Assembly: GCA_947589185.1 (NCBI GenBank)
Contig: CANQCK010000009.1
Span: 1-62,259, forward strand
Direction of reading: 5' to 3'
DNA from: an uncultured Clostridia bacterium
GTDB taxonomy: Bacteria > Bacillota > Clostridia > Oscillospirales > Ruminococcaceae
DNA: 62,259 bases
Shown one piece after another: positions 54,866 through 61,979 of the stretch; position 1 is the stretch's first letter; each line of letters begins with the position of its first letter. The translations under genes were made by a program, and so were the position numbers. The notes below the pieces were generated by a model. That model saw nothing but the letters and a program-made list of their open reading frames with translations. It had not been told where the DNA came from and ran no database searches.

Positions 54866-56074
54866 TTACCTTTTCAAAAACATACTCAAAATATTATGAC
54901 CGTCTTCAATATAAACGCCTGTATCTTTGCAGGTCTGCTCAGTAAACTCATCTTTACCCTCGATCTCGCCCTTTTTATGGTACATCAGGAAAGGAATGGG
55001 GTCATTCGTGTGGGTTCTGAGTTCAAGAGGAGTTGCATGGTCGGGCATAATCAAAACCTTGTAGTCGTCATATTGCTCCAGAGCATTCAAAACAGGGCCT
55101 AAAATCTTTTCATCGATCAATTCAAGCGACCTTTTCTTATTTTCTATCTCGTGTCTGTGACCGCACTCGTCAGGTGCCTCAACGTGAATGTAAACAAAAT
55201 CCTGACCGTTTTTGAATTCATTAATTGCGGCATTGGCTTTACCCTCAAAATTGGTGTCAATATATCCCGTTGCACCCTCAACATCAACAACATTCATACC
55301 GCTGAATTTACCTATCCCCTTTAAAAGGTCAACAGCAGAAATTATCGAACCTTTTAATCCGTATTTCTCTTCAAAGGGCATAAGAGCCTTTCTTGTTCCC
55401 TCGCCCCAGAACCACATCGAGTTTGCCGGTCGAAGACCTTTGGCTTCTCTTGCTTTATTAACAGGGTGATCTTTCAAAACATCATAGCTTTCTACCATCA
55501 TATCATACAGCTTTTTAGCATTGGGATGCGACGGTATGTAATCCTTTATCGGCTTTCCTGTTATATCATGTGGCGGAGTAAGTGTTCCAACGTCAGTCGT
55601 ACCGTTGTTCCAGATAAGGCAGTGACGGTAGGAAACTCCCGAATAAAGCTGAAATTCATCATTGTTGAAATGTTCAGCCAGAGTTTTTACTATTTCTCTT
55701 GCCTCAGCCGTTGAAATATCATCAGCACAGTAATCAAGAATAGTTTTGTCTGCATAATCTTTCTCATCTGAAAGAGTTACCAGATTACATCTGAAAGAAA
55801 CGTCCGTAGGCTTCATATCTATGCCTATAGAGCCTGCCTCCAGCGGAGAACGTCCTGAATAGTAGATCTGCGGGTCATATCCCAAAACAGCGAGATTTGC
55901 TACGTCACTTCCCGGTTTCATATTATCGGCAACAGTTTTGACAAGTCCCATATAACTTTTCTTAGCCAGTTTATTCATATTTGGCGTAACTGACGCTCCC
56001 ATTGGGGTTTTACCGCCTAACTCCTTAACAGGATAGTCTGCCATTCCGTCGCATAAAAGTACAAGTGTTTTCAT
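54866..56074 (-). CDS. apgM: 2,3-bisphosphoglycerate-independent phosphoglycerate mutase, archaeal type
   Basis: A 402-residue enzyme of the alkaline phosphatase superfamily that interconverts 3- and 2-phosphoglycerate. The family pattern is intact: LLCDGMADYPVKELGGKTPM, PGSDVANLAVLGYDP (nucleophile serine), and the metal site VHVEAPDECGHRHEIE and MPDHATPLELRTHTNDPIPF. The ATG at 56074 follows a TTG; either may serve. It is distinct from GpmI/GpmA. Monocistronic; no other glycolytic gene nearby. Confidence 0.92.
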   Translation of the reverse strand: MKTLVLLCDGMADYPVKELGGKTPMGASVTPNMNKLAKKSYMGLVKTVADNMKPGSDVANLAVLGYDPQIYYSGRSPLEAGSIGIDMKPTDVSFRCNLVTLSDEKDYADKTILDYCADDISTAEAREIVKTLAEHFNNDEFQLYSGVSYRHCLIWNNGTTDVGTLTPPHDITGKPIKDYIPSHPNAKKLYDMMVESYDVLKDHPVNKAREAKGLRPANSMWFWGEGTRKALMPFEEKYGLKGSIISAVDLLKGIGKFSGMNVVDVEGATGYIDTNFEGKANAAINEFKNGQDFVYIHVEAPDECGHRHEIENKKRSLELIDEKILGPVLNALEQYDDYKVLIMPDHATPLELRTHTNDPIPFLMYHKKGEIEGKDEFTEQTCKDTGVYIEDGHNILSMFLKR

Positions 56075-56175
56075 CAATATACATTCCCTTCACAAAATAG
56101 TTCACATATTATTTTAAAAATCCTCACAGAATCATATAACTTCATCAACATTATATGAAAATAAAATTTATAAGG

Positions 56176-57345
56176 TTAAGCCTTTTCAATTACCCAAAGC
56201 TGACCCTCATCAAGCGGATTGAAATCCTTTTGAAATAATCTGTATTTTATAAGTCTTTTTGAATTTGTAAGCAGCTTTGAAAAACGTGAATACTCAGTTG
56301 AGATTTTATAAAAGCCGTTTGTTTCAGTAAATCTGAAACCGTTATTTTTTATCGCCTTGCCGCACTTAAACCCAAACATACCGTCACAAAGAAGATTCCC
56401 CTCTTTATTCACTATCCTGACGCTACCGTCAAGATTAAGTCTTATATTAAATGTCTGGTTTAATTTGTCGTTCAGTTTTGAAAGACCTGCTCTGCAATTA
56501 TCATAAATAGTAAGATAAGAACCGTCGCAAGCAGATTTTATTCTAATATTCTTTTTAACCTTCAGAGCCTTATCAACATTTTCAGAAAGCCTTTCATAAT
56601 ATGAATTCATAAAAGCTACAACGTGCTGTTCGGTTAATGGCAGCATATTACCGAGTGCATTTTCAAAAGTTGTATCTTCAACAGCCTTTACATCGGCATA
56701 ATATTTTGCAGACTCCCGAGACAATATATTTAGCATTTCTCCTACGCTTTTATTCATATAGGCATTATAAAGACTTTCATCTCCGCTGTCGGTATGAAAT
56801 CTATCCATATTTGTCAAGGCATATTTTTCATAGCAGTGGTGTGAATTGTTTTTAAACGGTAAAGATATAAGATTAGTCGTATGAACCGTACAGCCTATAT
56901 CAGAAATAAAATGAATACATCTTCCCAAAGAATCCAGAGCCATATCGGTCATATCATTTGCATACTGAATAAAGCTCATTGTGTAATTTTCCTCCAGCAT
57001 TGTTCTTGCCGAAGGAGCATACTTGCCTAATCTGTTCGCAAGATAGCCTGTATATGAGGGCTGAAGTGCATTTCCGTTTTTATCACACGATGAATAATAG
57101 TGCATTCCGCTTCCCTTATTTCTGTCACCCTTGAAATCGGGAACTATAACCCCATATGATATACGGTCTTTGTGCTCGTCAAAAAACTTATAAGCGTCAT
57201 TTTTACTATCGTTTTTCAAAATCTCCAGAGCAGATTCAAATATAGCCGAGTGAGTATCTGAAAACCAAGCGTTTGCTTTCTTTTTGCCCATCAACACTGC
57301 CCCTGCTGCACATAAACCCAAAGAAGCAAGCAATTTCTTATACAT
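56176..57345 (-). CDS. Secreted zinc-dependent phospholipase C-like protein with lectin-like tail
   Basis: A 389-residue exported protein. After a signal peptide ending ANA, the mature chain starts with a conserved tryptophan (W27), as in Clostridium alpha-toxin and Bacillus PLC, whose N-terminal Trp is a zinc ligand. The zinc-ligand series is present: His32, Asp70, His82, His145, Asp149, His155, His169 and Glu173; the spacing of the last five (4, 10, 24, 28) matches that of Bacillus cereus phospholipase C. After about residue 260 a second domain of about 120 residues (SYLTIYDNCRAGLSKLNDK and a repeating NxF/W pattern) resembles a ricin-type beta-trefoil instead of the PLAT domain of alpha-toxin. 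Substrate specificity is not known. Confidence 0.78.
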   Translation of the reverse strand: MYKKLLASLGLCAAGAVLMGKKKANAWFSDTHSAIFESALEILKNDSKNDAYKFFDEHKDRISYGVIVPDFKGDRNKGSGMHYYSSCDKNGNALQPSYTGYLANRLGKYAPSARTMLEENYTMSFIQYANDMTDMALDSLGRCIHFISDIGCTVHTTNLISLPFKNNSHHCYEKYALTNMDRFHTDSGDESLYNAYMNKSVGEMLNILSRESAKYYADVKAVEDTTFENALGNMLPLTEQHVVAFMNSYYERLSENVDKALKVKKNIRIKSACDGSYLTIYDNCRAGLSKLNDKLNQTFNIRLNLDGSVRIVNKEGNLLCDGMFGFKCGKAIKNNGFRFTETNGFYKISTEYSRFSKLLTNSKRLIKYRLFQKDFNPLDEGQLWVIEKA

Positions 57346-57375
57346 CGAACTTCAAACCTTTCAATAAACTGTAAA

Positions 57376-57747
57376 TCACTTTTGTGAAGTCATTTCGTCC
57401 AAATCAGAATAAGTTATAGTACATTTGCCTGTACCCTTAGAATGTCCGTTTTTATCATATTCAATATCTATAACCTTTTCGCCGACAGATTTGTTATACA
57501 TCTCAGCGGCTTGTTCAAAACTAATGCCGTCGTCTTTATTCTTAACGGCATTTTTAGCTCCCAGTATTGAAGAAAGACCTACCGCAGATGAAACTCCGGT
57601 AAAATTTCTAACGAACCTAATAAATATATTCCTGTGCTTACCATTCTTTTTTCTGCCCTTAAAAATCAAACTTATAATAAAAGCGACAACTGCAATCCCG
57701 CCTGCTTTTTCGGTATTATAATTACTGAACATACTAAATTTTTTCAT
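57376..57747 (-). CDS. Small membrane-anchored protein of unknown function
   Basis: A 123-residue protein with one or two hydrophobic segments (about 17-33 and 50-65), a basic loop between, and a polar C-terminal half (DDGISFEQAAEMYNKSVGEK...). I do not recognise a family. The ATG at 57747 has AAAGGAAA upstream. It lies 30 bases before the phospholipase-like gene on the same strand and may be co-transcribed with it, so a role with that secreted protein is possible. Confidence 0.55.
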   Translation of the reverse strand: MKKFSMFSNYNTEKAGGIAVVAFIISLIFKGRKKNGKHRNIFIRFVRNFTGVSSAVGLSSILGAKNAVKNKDDGISFEQAAEMYNKSVGEKVIDIEYDKNGHSKGTGKCTITYSDLDEMTSQK

Positions 57748-57836
57748 AGTAGATTTCCTTTTTATCATTCAACATTATTCTGATAAACATACGTTAATTA
57801 TATACTAATATGTGATATATTTCAAGTAAATATTTA

Positions 57837-57866
57837 GCCGCAGAAAAAATTACGTCTGCGGCTTTT
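57837..57866 (+). terminator. Bidirectional hairpin before the cotJ operon
   Basis: GCCGCAG and CTGCGGC pair perfectly around AAAAAATTACGT, with TTTT on the plus strand. It lies upstream of both divergent units. Confidence 0.7.
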
Positions 57867-57899
57867 ACATTTTATTAAATTACAAATTCCCCCATAATA

Positions 57900-57926
57900 A
57901 CAAAATAATCGAACCGGCATATAATA
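57900..57926 (+). promoter_or_regulatory. Candidate SigE/SigK-type promoter of cotJ
   Basis: AC, 16 bases, CATATAATA fits the SigK consensus (AC-16/17-CATANNNTA) and the similar SigE -10. It lies about 100 bases before cotJA. A stem TGCCCG/CGGGCA follows in the leader (57966-57992). Sporulation control would be expected for these genes. Confidence 0.5.
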
Positions 57927-58026
57927 AAGTGTGATGTAACAGCTCAAAAGAGTTATTACATAGCTTATGCCCGGCAATACAGCACTGCGGGCATATAATC
58001 ACAAATAACAATAAGGAGAATTTCAC

Positions 58027-58266
58027 ATGGAGATTTATACAACTAAATCGTCTGACATATGTGCAAAAGGCTTTTGCGAGGGCTGTCCGCAGCCTGAAGG
58101 AAAGTTTCCTGAAAAAACGCCGATAGCAATGGCATATGTTCCGTTTCAGGAATGGGAAAAAACATATGATGCTCACATTGCACTATGCAGAGGTACAATA
58201 TTCCCGTCACTTGACAAACCATTCATAGGAGAGGAGGCTGTTTCAAATGGATGCAGAAAAAAGTAA
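58027..58266 (+). CDS. cotJA: Spore coat protein CotJA
   Basis: A 79-residue protein whose C-terminal half (MAYVPFQEWEKTYDAHIALC, then RGTIFPSLDKPF) matches the CotJA family. CotJA is part of the inner spore coat with CotJB and the manganese-catalase-like CotJC. The N-terminal part adds a Cys-rich stretch. AAGGAGAATTTCAC precedes the ATG. The gene overlaps cotJB by 20 bases. Confidence 0.92.
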   Translation: MEIYTTKSSDICAKGFCEGCPQPEGKFPEKTPIAMAYVPFQEWEKTYDAHIALCRGTIFPSLDKPFIGEEAVSNGCRKK

Positions 58267-58504
58267 GCTGTTAAAGTTAGTAAGAATGCACGGTTTCGCA
58301 GTAATTGAGGCACAGCTATTTCTTGACAGCCACCCGACCTGCAAAGAAGCTCTGGAATACTTTAGAAAGCATCAAAAAGAATATGAAGAAGCAGTTGCCG
58401 AATATGAAAGCAAATATGCACCGATAACGGTAAGCGGAGTAAACAGCGATGATGAATGGACATGGGCGACAAAACCATGGCCCTGGGAAAGGAGTGAGAA
58501 TTAA
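58247..58504 (+). CDS. cotJB: Spore coat protein CotJB
   Basis: An 85-residue protein of the CotJB family. HGFAVIEAQLFLDSHPTCKE (residues 15-34), the EALEYFRKHQ block that overlaps its end, and the C-terminal WTWATKPWPWE are characteristic. GGAGGAGGCTG-type sequence is in the end of cotJA. Its stop overlaps the next ATG in TAATG, the usual coupling to cotJC. Confidence 0.93.
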   Translation: MDAEKSKLLKLVRMHGFAVIEAQLFLDSHPTCKEALEYFRKHQKEYEEAVAEYESKYAPITVSGVNSDDEWTWATKPWPWERSEN

Positions 58505-58605
58505 TGTGGCAATACAAGAAAAAGTTAGAATATCCGGTAAACATAAAGAATCCTAATCCTGCTCTGGCAAAGGTTATCATCACGCAGTTTGGCGGTCGTG
58601 ATTGA
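58504..58605 (+). pseudogene. cotJC: Truncated cotJC (first 33 codons)
   Basis: The ATG overlaps the cotJB stop and the first residues (MWQYKKKLEYPVNIKNPN...) are those of CotJC, a manganese-catalase-like coat protein of about 190 residues. The frame stops at TGA (58603-58605) directly after the conserved GGRD, where CotJC normally continues with GELAASLRYLSQRY. The catalase domain is absent downstream; a relE fragment begins 17 bases later. The remnant is therefore the scar of an insertion or deletion. Confidence 0.88.
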
Positions 58606-58609
58606 ATTT

Positions 58610-58740
58610 GTAATTGTAATTATGATATATAATTTGAAGTTTACTGCTCACGCTTATAGAGATATACATATATCAAAAAAACTCTATGCTATTTATTTAA
58701 AAGCAGTAATGGGCAAGGAATGGATATTCCTTGCCTCTTA
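58610..58740 (+). pseudogene. Remnant of a YefM/RelE-type toxin locus
   Basis: From 58622 a 47-base stretch matches the start of the intact toxin gene (61509-61555) with a single mismatch. It is preceded by the antitoxin's last codons (NYDI, stop). Then come a 15-base gap, a short matched TATATCAAAAAA-CTCTATGCT part and a jump to the toxin-downstream terminator (GGCAAGGAA/TTCCTTGCC at 58712-58735; copy at 61902-61927). It is a copy of the same locus with large internal deletions and cannot code for a toxin. Confidence 0.85.
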
Positions 58741-58883
58741 TTATTGTTAAAAAGCTCCCACTATGAAACGTTCAAAGAGAATTCTTAGCGTTGCTATGTT
58801 GCATTAGAGCATCAGTTTAATGTGTGATATTCCATAATGCTAATTCAATTTGCGTGACATAAGCAATATGTTACTTTAAATTC
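58741..58883. other. Short intergenic stretch without recognised content
   Basis: Between the relE remnant and the end of the MerR gene. AT-rich, no ORF with a ribosome binding site, no repeat recognised. Confidence 0.5.
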
Positions 58884-59972
58884 TCACTTTCTCACCATAA
58901 CATAATAACCGCTTTCCCTGCCGCCGAAACGATAATCACCGCTTTTCCATTCAATGATGAGGTATTCCTTACCGCTAAACTTCTTTATTTCATATGCACA
59001 GGCATTGCTGTTCCACTTACGCAGCCAGTAGCCTTTTGTCCATGTGTGCTTGTCATCGCCGCTTATTACCTCATCACCATAGATTGCAGTAACATGACCT
59101 CCTTCCATGAATTCAATCTCTTTGAAATATAGGTCAGCGGTGTAATTCCAAGCTCCCTTCGGCGGATTTTTATATGGCACAAAGTCTTTCTTTTTTAGTT
59201 CAATAGGATCAAAGGTGCAAAACGCCTTCCATCTGCCAAGAACCTTGTCATCAGGTATAAAAGGCTTGTTTATGTCGTCCTTTTTGGAAATTTGATCTTT
59301 TGTGTAGCGAACGCTGTCAAGTTTACGCAGGGCTACTGCCGTAATCTCGCCAGATTCTGAGTAGTCCTGTGATTTGAAATCGACTATCATATACAGATCG
59401 TCGCCTCGCTGTTCAAGACGGTAGTCGTTCGCAAAACGACTCTCACCGTTATTAAAAAACAGCTTGCCCTTAGTCCAGCCAAAGCACCAGTAATACTCGC
59501 CGTTCGGTAGAAAATACAGATGCCTGTTACCGTCACCCAGAAGCAGAGTCGGGTAATTATCACTGTCACCACATTCGCCTAACACCAGCCATTTGCCGAT
59601 GACCTGCTCATCGTTTTCAAACGGCATATCCACATCTTCTATAAGGGGCTTAAATTTCTGTTCCATAATAATACCTCCATTTTGTATCAAATTTTCGAGA
59701 TCACGGAGCTGCCGTTCAAGCGCTGCCTTGCGTGCGAAAAATATGTCCTCAGTATGTTCATTTGAGTATAGCATAGTGCGTATTTCCGCCAAAGTAAATC
59801 CGACTGCTTTAAGCTCAGCAATTCGTTCAAACACGGCTATCTGCGACTTGTCATAATAGCGGTATTCGGTAAAGCGGTCAATGTACAGCGGCTTGAGAAG
59901 CCCGATTTTGTCGTAATGCCGTAAAACAGAAATATTCGTTTTACAGGCTTTGGCAAAGTCTCCTATTTTCAT
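58884..59972 (-). CDS. MerR-family regulator with duplicated C-terminal beta-rich sensor domain
   Basis: A 362-residue regulator. Residues 1-70 are a MerR winged HTH (MKIGDFAKACKTNISVLRHY, ITERR-like FTEYRYYDKSQ), then a dimer helix to about 115. The rest is a tandem of two similar beta-rich units of about 110 residues (from WLVLGECGDSDN and from WKAFCTFDPIEL), each resembling lipocalin-like ligand-binding folds. So a small-molecule-sensing activator is likely; the ligand is unknown. The start at 59972 is set by GGGAG upstream and family alignment, discarding a 60-codon upstream extension that reads through the promoter. Confidence 0.85.
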   Translation of the reverse strand: MKIGDFAKACKTNISVLRHYDKIGLLKPLYIDRFTEYRYYDKSQIAVFERIAELKAVGFTLAEIRTMLYSNEHTEDIFFARKAALERQLRDLENLIQNGGIIMEQKFKPLIEDVDMPFENDEQVIGKWLVLGECGDSDNYPTLLLGDGNRHLYFLPNGEYYWCFGWTKGKLFFNNGESRFANDYRLEQRGDDLYMIVDFKSQDYSESGEITAVALRKLDSVRYTKDQISKKDDINKPFIPDDKVLGRWKAFCTFDPIELKKKDFVPYKNPPKGAWNYTADLYFKEIEFMEGGHVTAIYGDEVISGDDKHTWTKGYWLRKWNSNACAYEIKKFSGKEYLIIEWKSGDYRFGGRESGYYVMVRK

Positions 59973-59995
59973 GATCTCAACTCCCATAATATATG

Positions 59996-60007
59996 TAAGG
60001 TACCTTA
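59996..60007. repeat. Perfect 12-bp palindrome in the MerR leader
   Basis: TAAGGTACCTTA lies 24 bases upstream of the ATG, between the promoter and the start. Confidence 0.5.
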
Positions 60008-60012
60008 TGTGT

Positions 60013-60043
60013 ATATTAAACCTGATGTTAGGTTTAGAGTCAA
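60013..60043 (-). promoter_or_regulatory. MerR-type promoter with 19-base spacer and central dyad
   Basis: On the minus strand TTGACT, 19 bases, TATAAT-like TAATAT. The spacer carries AAACCT-AACATC-AGGTTT (60018-60035), a perfect 6-bp dyad. A 19-base spacer with an operator inside is the hallmark of promoters remodelled by MerR proteins, so autoregulation by the gene it drives is very likely. Confidence 0.85.
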
Positions 60044-60259
60044 TAGATTTATAAGAATTTTGCAAAATTTTTTCTATTTTATTATAGTGCATATCGAAAA
60101 AAGTTAACCCCCTTGTAAAAAGACAAATACTCCAAAAACTATTGCCTTGCATTCCGGTCTTAAAAATTTTGTGTATAATAAAAGCACATTGACATAATCC
60201 AATGTGCTAAAACTCATGTTATATCATTCAAGTTTATTAAAACCGCCCCCAATAAGTAA

Positions 60260-60604
60260 TTAAAAATCATTTTCAAATTCCGGATCGATTTGACCAATAT
60301 ATTCATTACGTTTTTCTTTGTACATCTCAACATCGTCCCCTGTTGACAGCATTACTCCCACGCATTTATGAGTATCTTTATCATAACTGCATAGAAAACC
60401 ATCTTTATTTCGAGCTGTGTAAATTTTAGTTTTATTTTCTTTTGGTTCGTAACCTATCCCGTTATTGCAATGTTTCATCTGCTTAACCTTTCCAAAAGCA
60501 AAATTCGTAGGTGCACCATAAGGAAATGCATCACAAACAAACCGCCATCCATCTTTTAAGGGACGCTCATGCTTGCAAGTAGAACAATCATCAATACAAA
60601 TCAT
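60260..60604 (-). CDS. Hypothetical Cys-rich protein
   Basis: A 114-residue soluble protein with an N-terminal cluster CIDDCSTCKHER and a Cys pair further in. No family recognised. Its start overlaps the stop of the upstream pseudogene in TAATG, so they were an operon. Part of the accessory end region, which has several small Cys-rich proteins. Confidence 0.55.
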   Translation of the reverse strand: MICIDDCSTCKHERPLKDGWRFVCDAFPYGAPTNFAFGKVKQMKHCNNGIGYEPKENKTKIYTARNKDGFLCSYDKDTHKCVGVMLSTGDDVEMYKEKRNEYIGQIDPEFENDF

Positions 60605-60800
60605 TATCTTTTCCTCCTCATAAATTTTTCATAGAATCTTATAGCTTTCAGTGGAACTGTATCATGTCTTGAAATCATAAACTCTATTTCTGCAAGTGTC
60701 TCTGCACCATCTCTATAATCAATTTCACTTATTCAATCTATATTCACGTCTAATATTTCATCATACAAAGTTCTTATTTCAGATGCAGAGGTATCTCTAT
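60604..60800 (-). pseudogene. Small gene broken by an internal stop
   Basis: One minus-strand frame reads ...SEIRTLYDEILDVNID, TGA (60733-60735), ISEIDYRDGAETLAEIEFMI and on to a TAA that overlaps the ATG of the next gene. Both halves look coding but the TGA interrupts them, so it is a recent nonsense mutation, or the gene starts within the second half at an ATG about 60677. The family is unknown. Confidence 0.45.
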
Positions 60801-60994
60801 TCAATATCAACTGGAAAATTTACATGAACATAATTATCACAATTATCGCAGTGAAAACTGTTGTTTTTGCTTATATTGTTACCACTGACATCATAGTGAC
60901 CTATACCACACTTTTCGCACCTTATAGTTTCTCCATTTCTAAGTCGTTCAAGTAAAAATTCAGCGTCACTTCTTTTATACTTTTCGTCCACCAA
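60797..60994 (-). CDS. Small zinc-ribbon-like protein
   Basis: A 65-residue protein with two CxxC pairs (CEKC and CDNC) and His residues between, the outline of a zinc ribbon. No family recognised. It is the first of three small genes on this strand. Confidence 0.5.
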   Translation of the reverse strand: MVDEKYKRSDAEFLLERLRNGETIRCEKCGIGHYDVSGNNISKNNSFHCDNCDNYVHVNFPVDIE

Positions 60995-61192
60995 TATGCT
61001 CCTTTCGCCAATTAAACTCAGAATACGTTTCTTTTATTTCACTAAGTATATCACCCTCACTCGTAGATGTCAACGATTTCATCTATATTCCGGCATTAGT
61101 TTTACCCTTTGGGATTTATCTCTTGTTTATAAATAAATCCTATTACGTCGCCTTATGTCGCCAAGATGGCAAAAATAAACAGATTATATCTA

Positions 61193-61221
61193 TTGCATTG
61201 TGTGATATATTATGGTATAAT
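61193..61221 (+). promoter_or_regulatory. Promoter of the toxin-antitoxin operon
   Basis: TTGCAT, 17 bases, TATAAT, about 30 bases before the antitoxin ATG at 61253. The antitoxin would be expected to bind here; no clear dyad was seen. Confidence 0.7.
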
Positions 61222-61252
61222 TATGGTGCAATATATTTATGGAGATGATTTT

Positions 61253-61519
61253 ATGCCAAGAATTATTCCGATAAAGGATTTAAAAAACACTGGTACTATT
61301 TCAGAGATGTGCCATAGTATTAACGAGCCTATATTTATTACTAAGAACGGCTACAATGATATGGTTGTAATGTCTAATCAGGCTTATGACGAGCTTATGG
61401 AAAAAATCAAATTATATCAGCTTTTAGCAGAAAGTGAAAAGGATTATGAGGACGGAAATCTTGTCGACGGCGATACAGTCTTTGCTAAATTAAAGGAAAA
61501 ATACAATTATGATATATAA
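61253..61519 (+). CDS. Antitoxin of the Phd/YefM family
   Basis: An 88-residue protein beginning MPRIIPIKDLKNTGTISEMC, with FITKNGYNDMVVMSNQAYDE, the standard DNA-binding N-terminus of Phd/YefM antitoxins. The C-terminus (EDGNLVDGDTVFAKLKEKYN) binds the toxin. The start at 61253 has GGAG upstream; a longer frame from 61166 lies over the promoter. It overlaps the toxin gene by 11 bases. Confidence 0.9.
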   Translation: MPRIIPIKDLKNTGTISEMCHSINEPIFITKNGYNDMVVMSNQAYDELMEKIKLYQLLAESEKDYEDGNLVDGDTVFAKLKEKYNYDI

Positions 61520-61826
61520 TTTGAAGTTTACTGCTCACGCTTATAGGGATATACAGAGCATTTATGAATATATATCAAAAAACCTCTATGCTCCGATGTC
61601 TGCAAATCGTATTATGAAGATGATACAAGACTCTATTGAAAACCTTAAATCTTTTCCGTATTCTGCTCCGGCTGTTAAAGATGACTTTTTATCAAGAAAA
61701 GGATTTAGAAAACTTATTACAGAAGATTATATCGTGCTTTATAAAGTTGATGAAAATAACAAATCTGTTATTATCCACCGAATTGTAAACGGAAAAACCG
61801 ATTATAAAAATCTATTTCATAATTAG
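61509..61826 (+). CDS. RelE/ParE-family toxin
   Basis: A 105-residue protein of the RelE/ParE superfamily. The N-terminal strand-helix LKFTAHAYRDIQSIYEYISKNL and the C-terminal FRKLITEDYIVLYKVDENNK are characteristic; RelE members cut ribosome-bound mRNA, ParE members act on gyrase, and the type cannot be told from sequence. The gene overlaps the antitoxin, is followed by a perfect terminator and is the intact relative of the remnant at 58.6 kb. Confidence 0.9.
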   Translation: MIYNLKFTAHAYRDIQSIYEYISKNLYAPMSANRIMKMIQDSIENLKSFPYSAPAVKDDFLSRKGFRKLITEDYIVLYKVDENNKSVIIHRIVNGKTDYKNLFHN

Positions 61827-61901
61827 TTATAAAAATTCCATTTATAATACTCTACACACTTTTCCGAATTTCTAGTTTACATATTTATATAAAAACAGTA
61901 A

Positions 61902-61935
61902 GGGCAAGGAATGTATATTCCTTGCCCCTTATTTA
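61902..61935 (+). terminator. Terminator of the toxin-antitoxin operon
   Basis: GGGCAAGGAA and TTCCTTGCCC pair perfectly around TGTATA, followed by CTTATTT. A degenerate copy lies after the relE remnant at 58712-58735. Confidence 0.85.
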
Positions 61936-61938
61936 GCT

Positions 61939-61972
61939 AAAACTCCTATTGCACTTGACTGTACAATAGGAG
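61939..61972 (-). terminator. Terminator of the partial right-edge gene
   Basis: On the minus strand CTCCTATTG and CAATAGGAG pair perfectly and are followed by TTTTAG. Confidence 0.8.
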
Positions 61973-61979
61973 CAGTTTA

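Noticed and set aside
58622-58690. Second functional toxin gene
   Set aside because: Only the first about 16 codons are intact; deletions remove the rest, so it is scored as a remnant.
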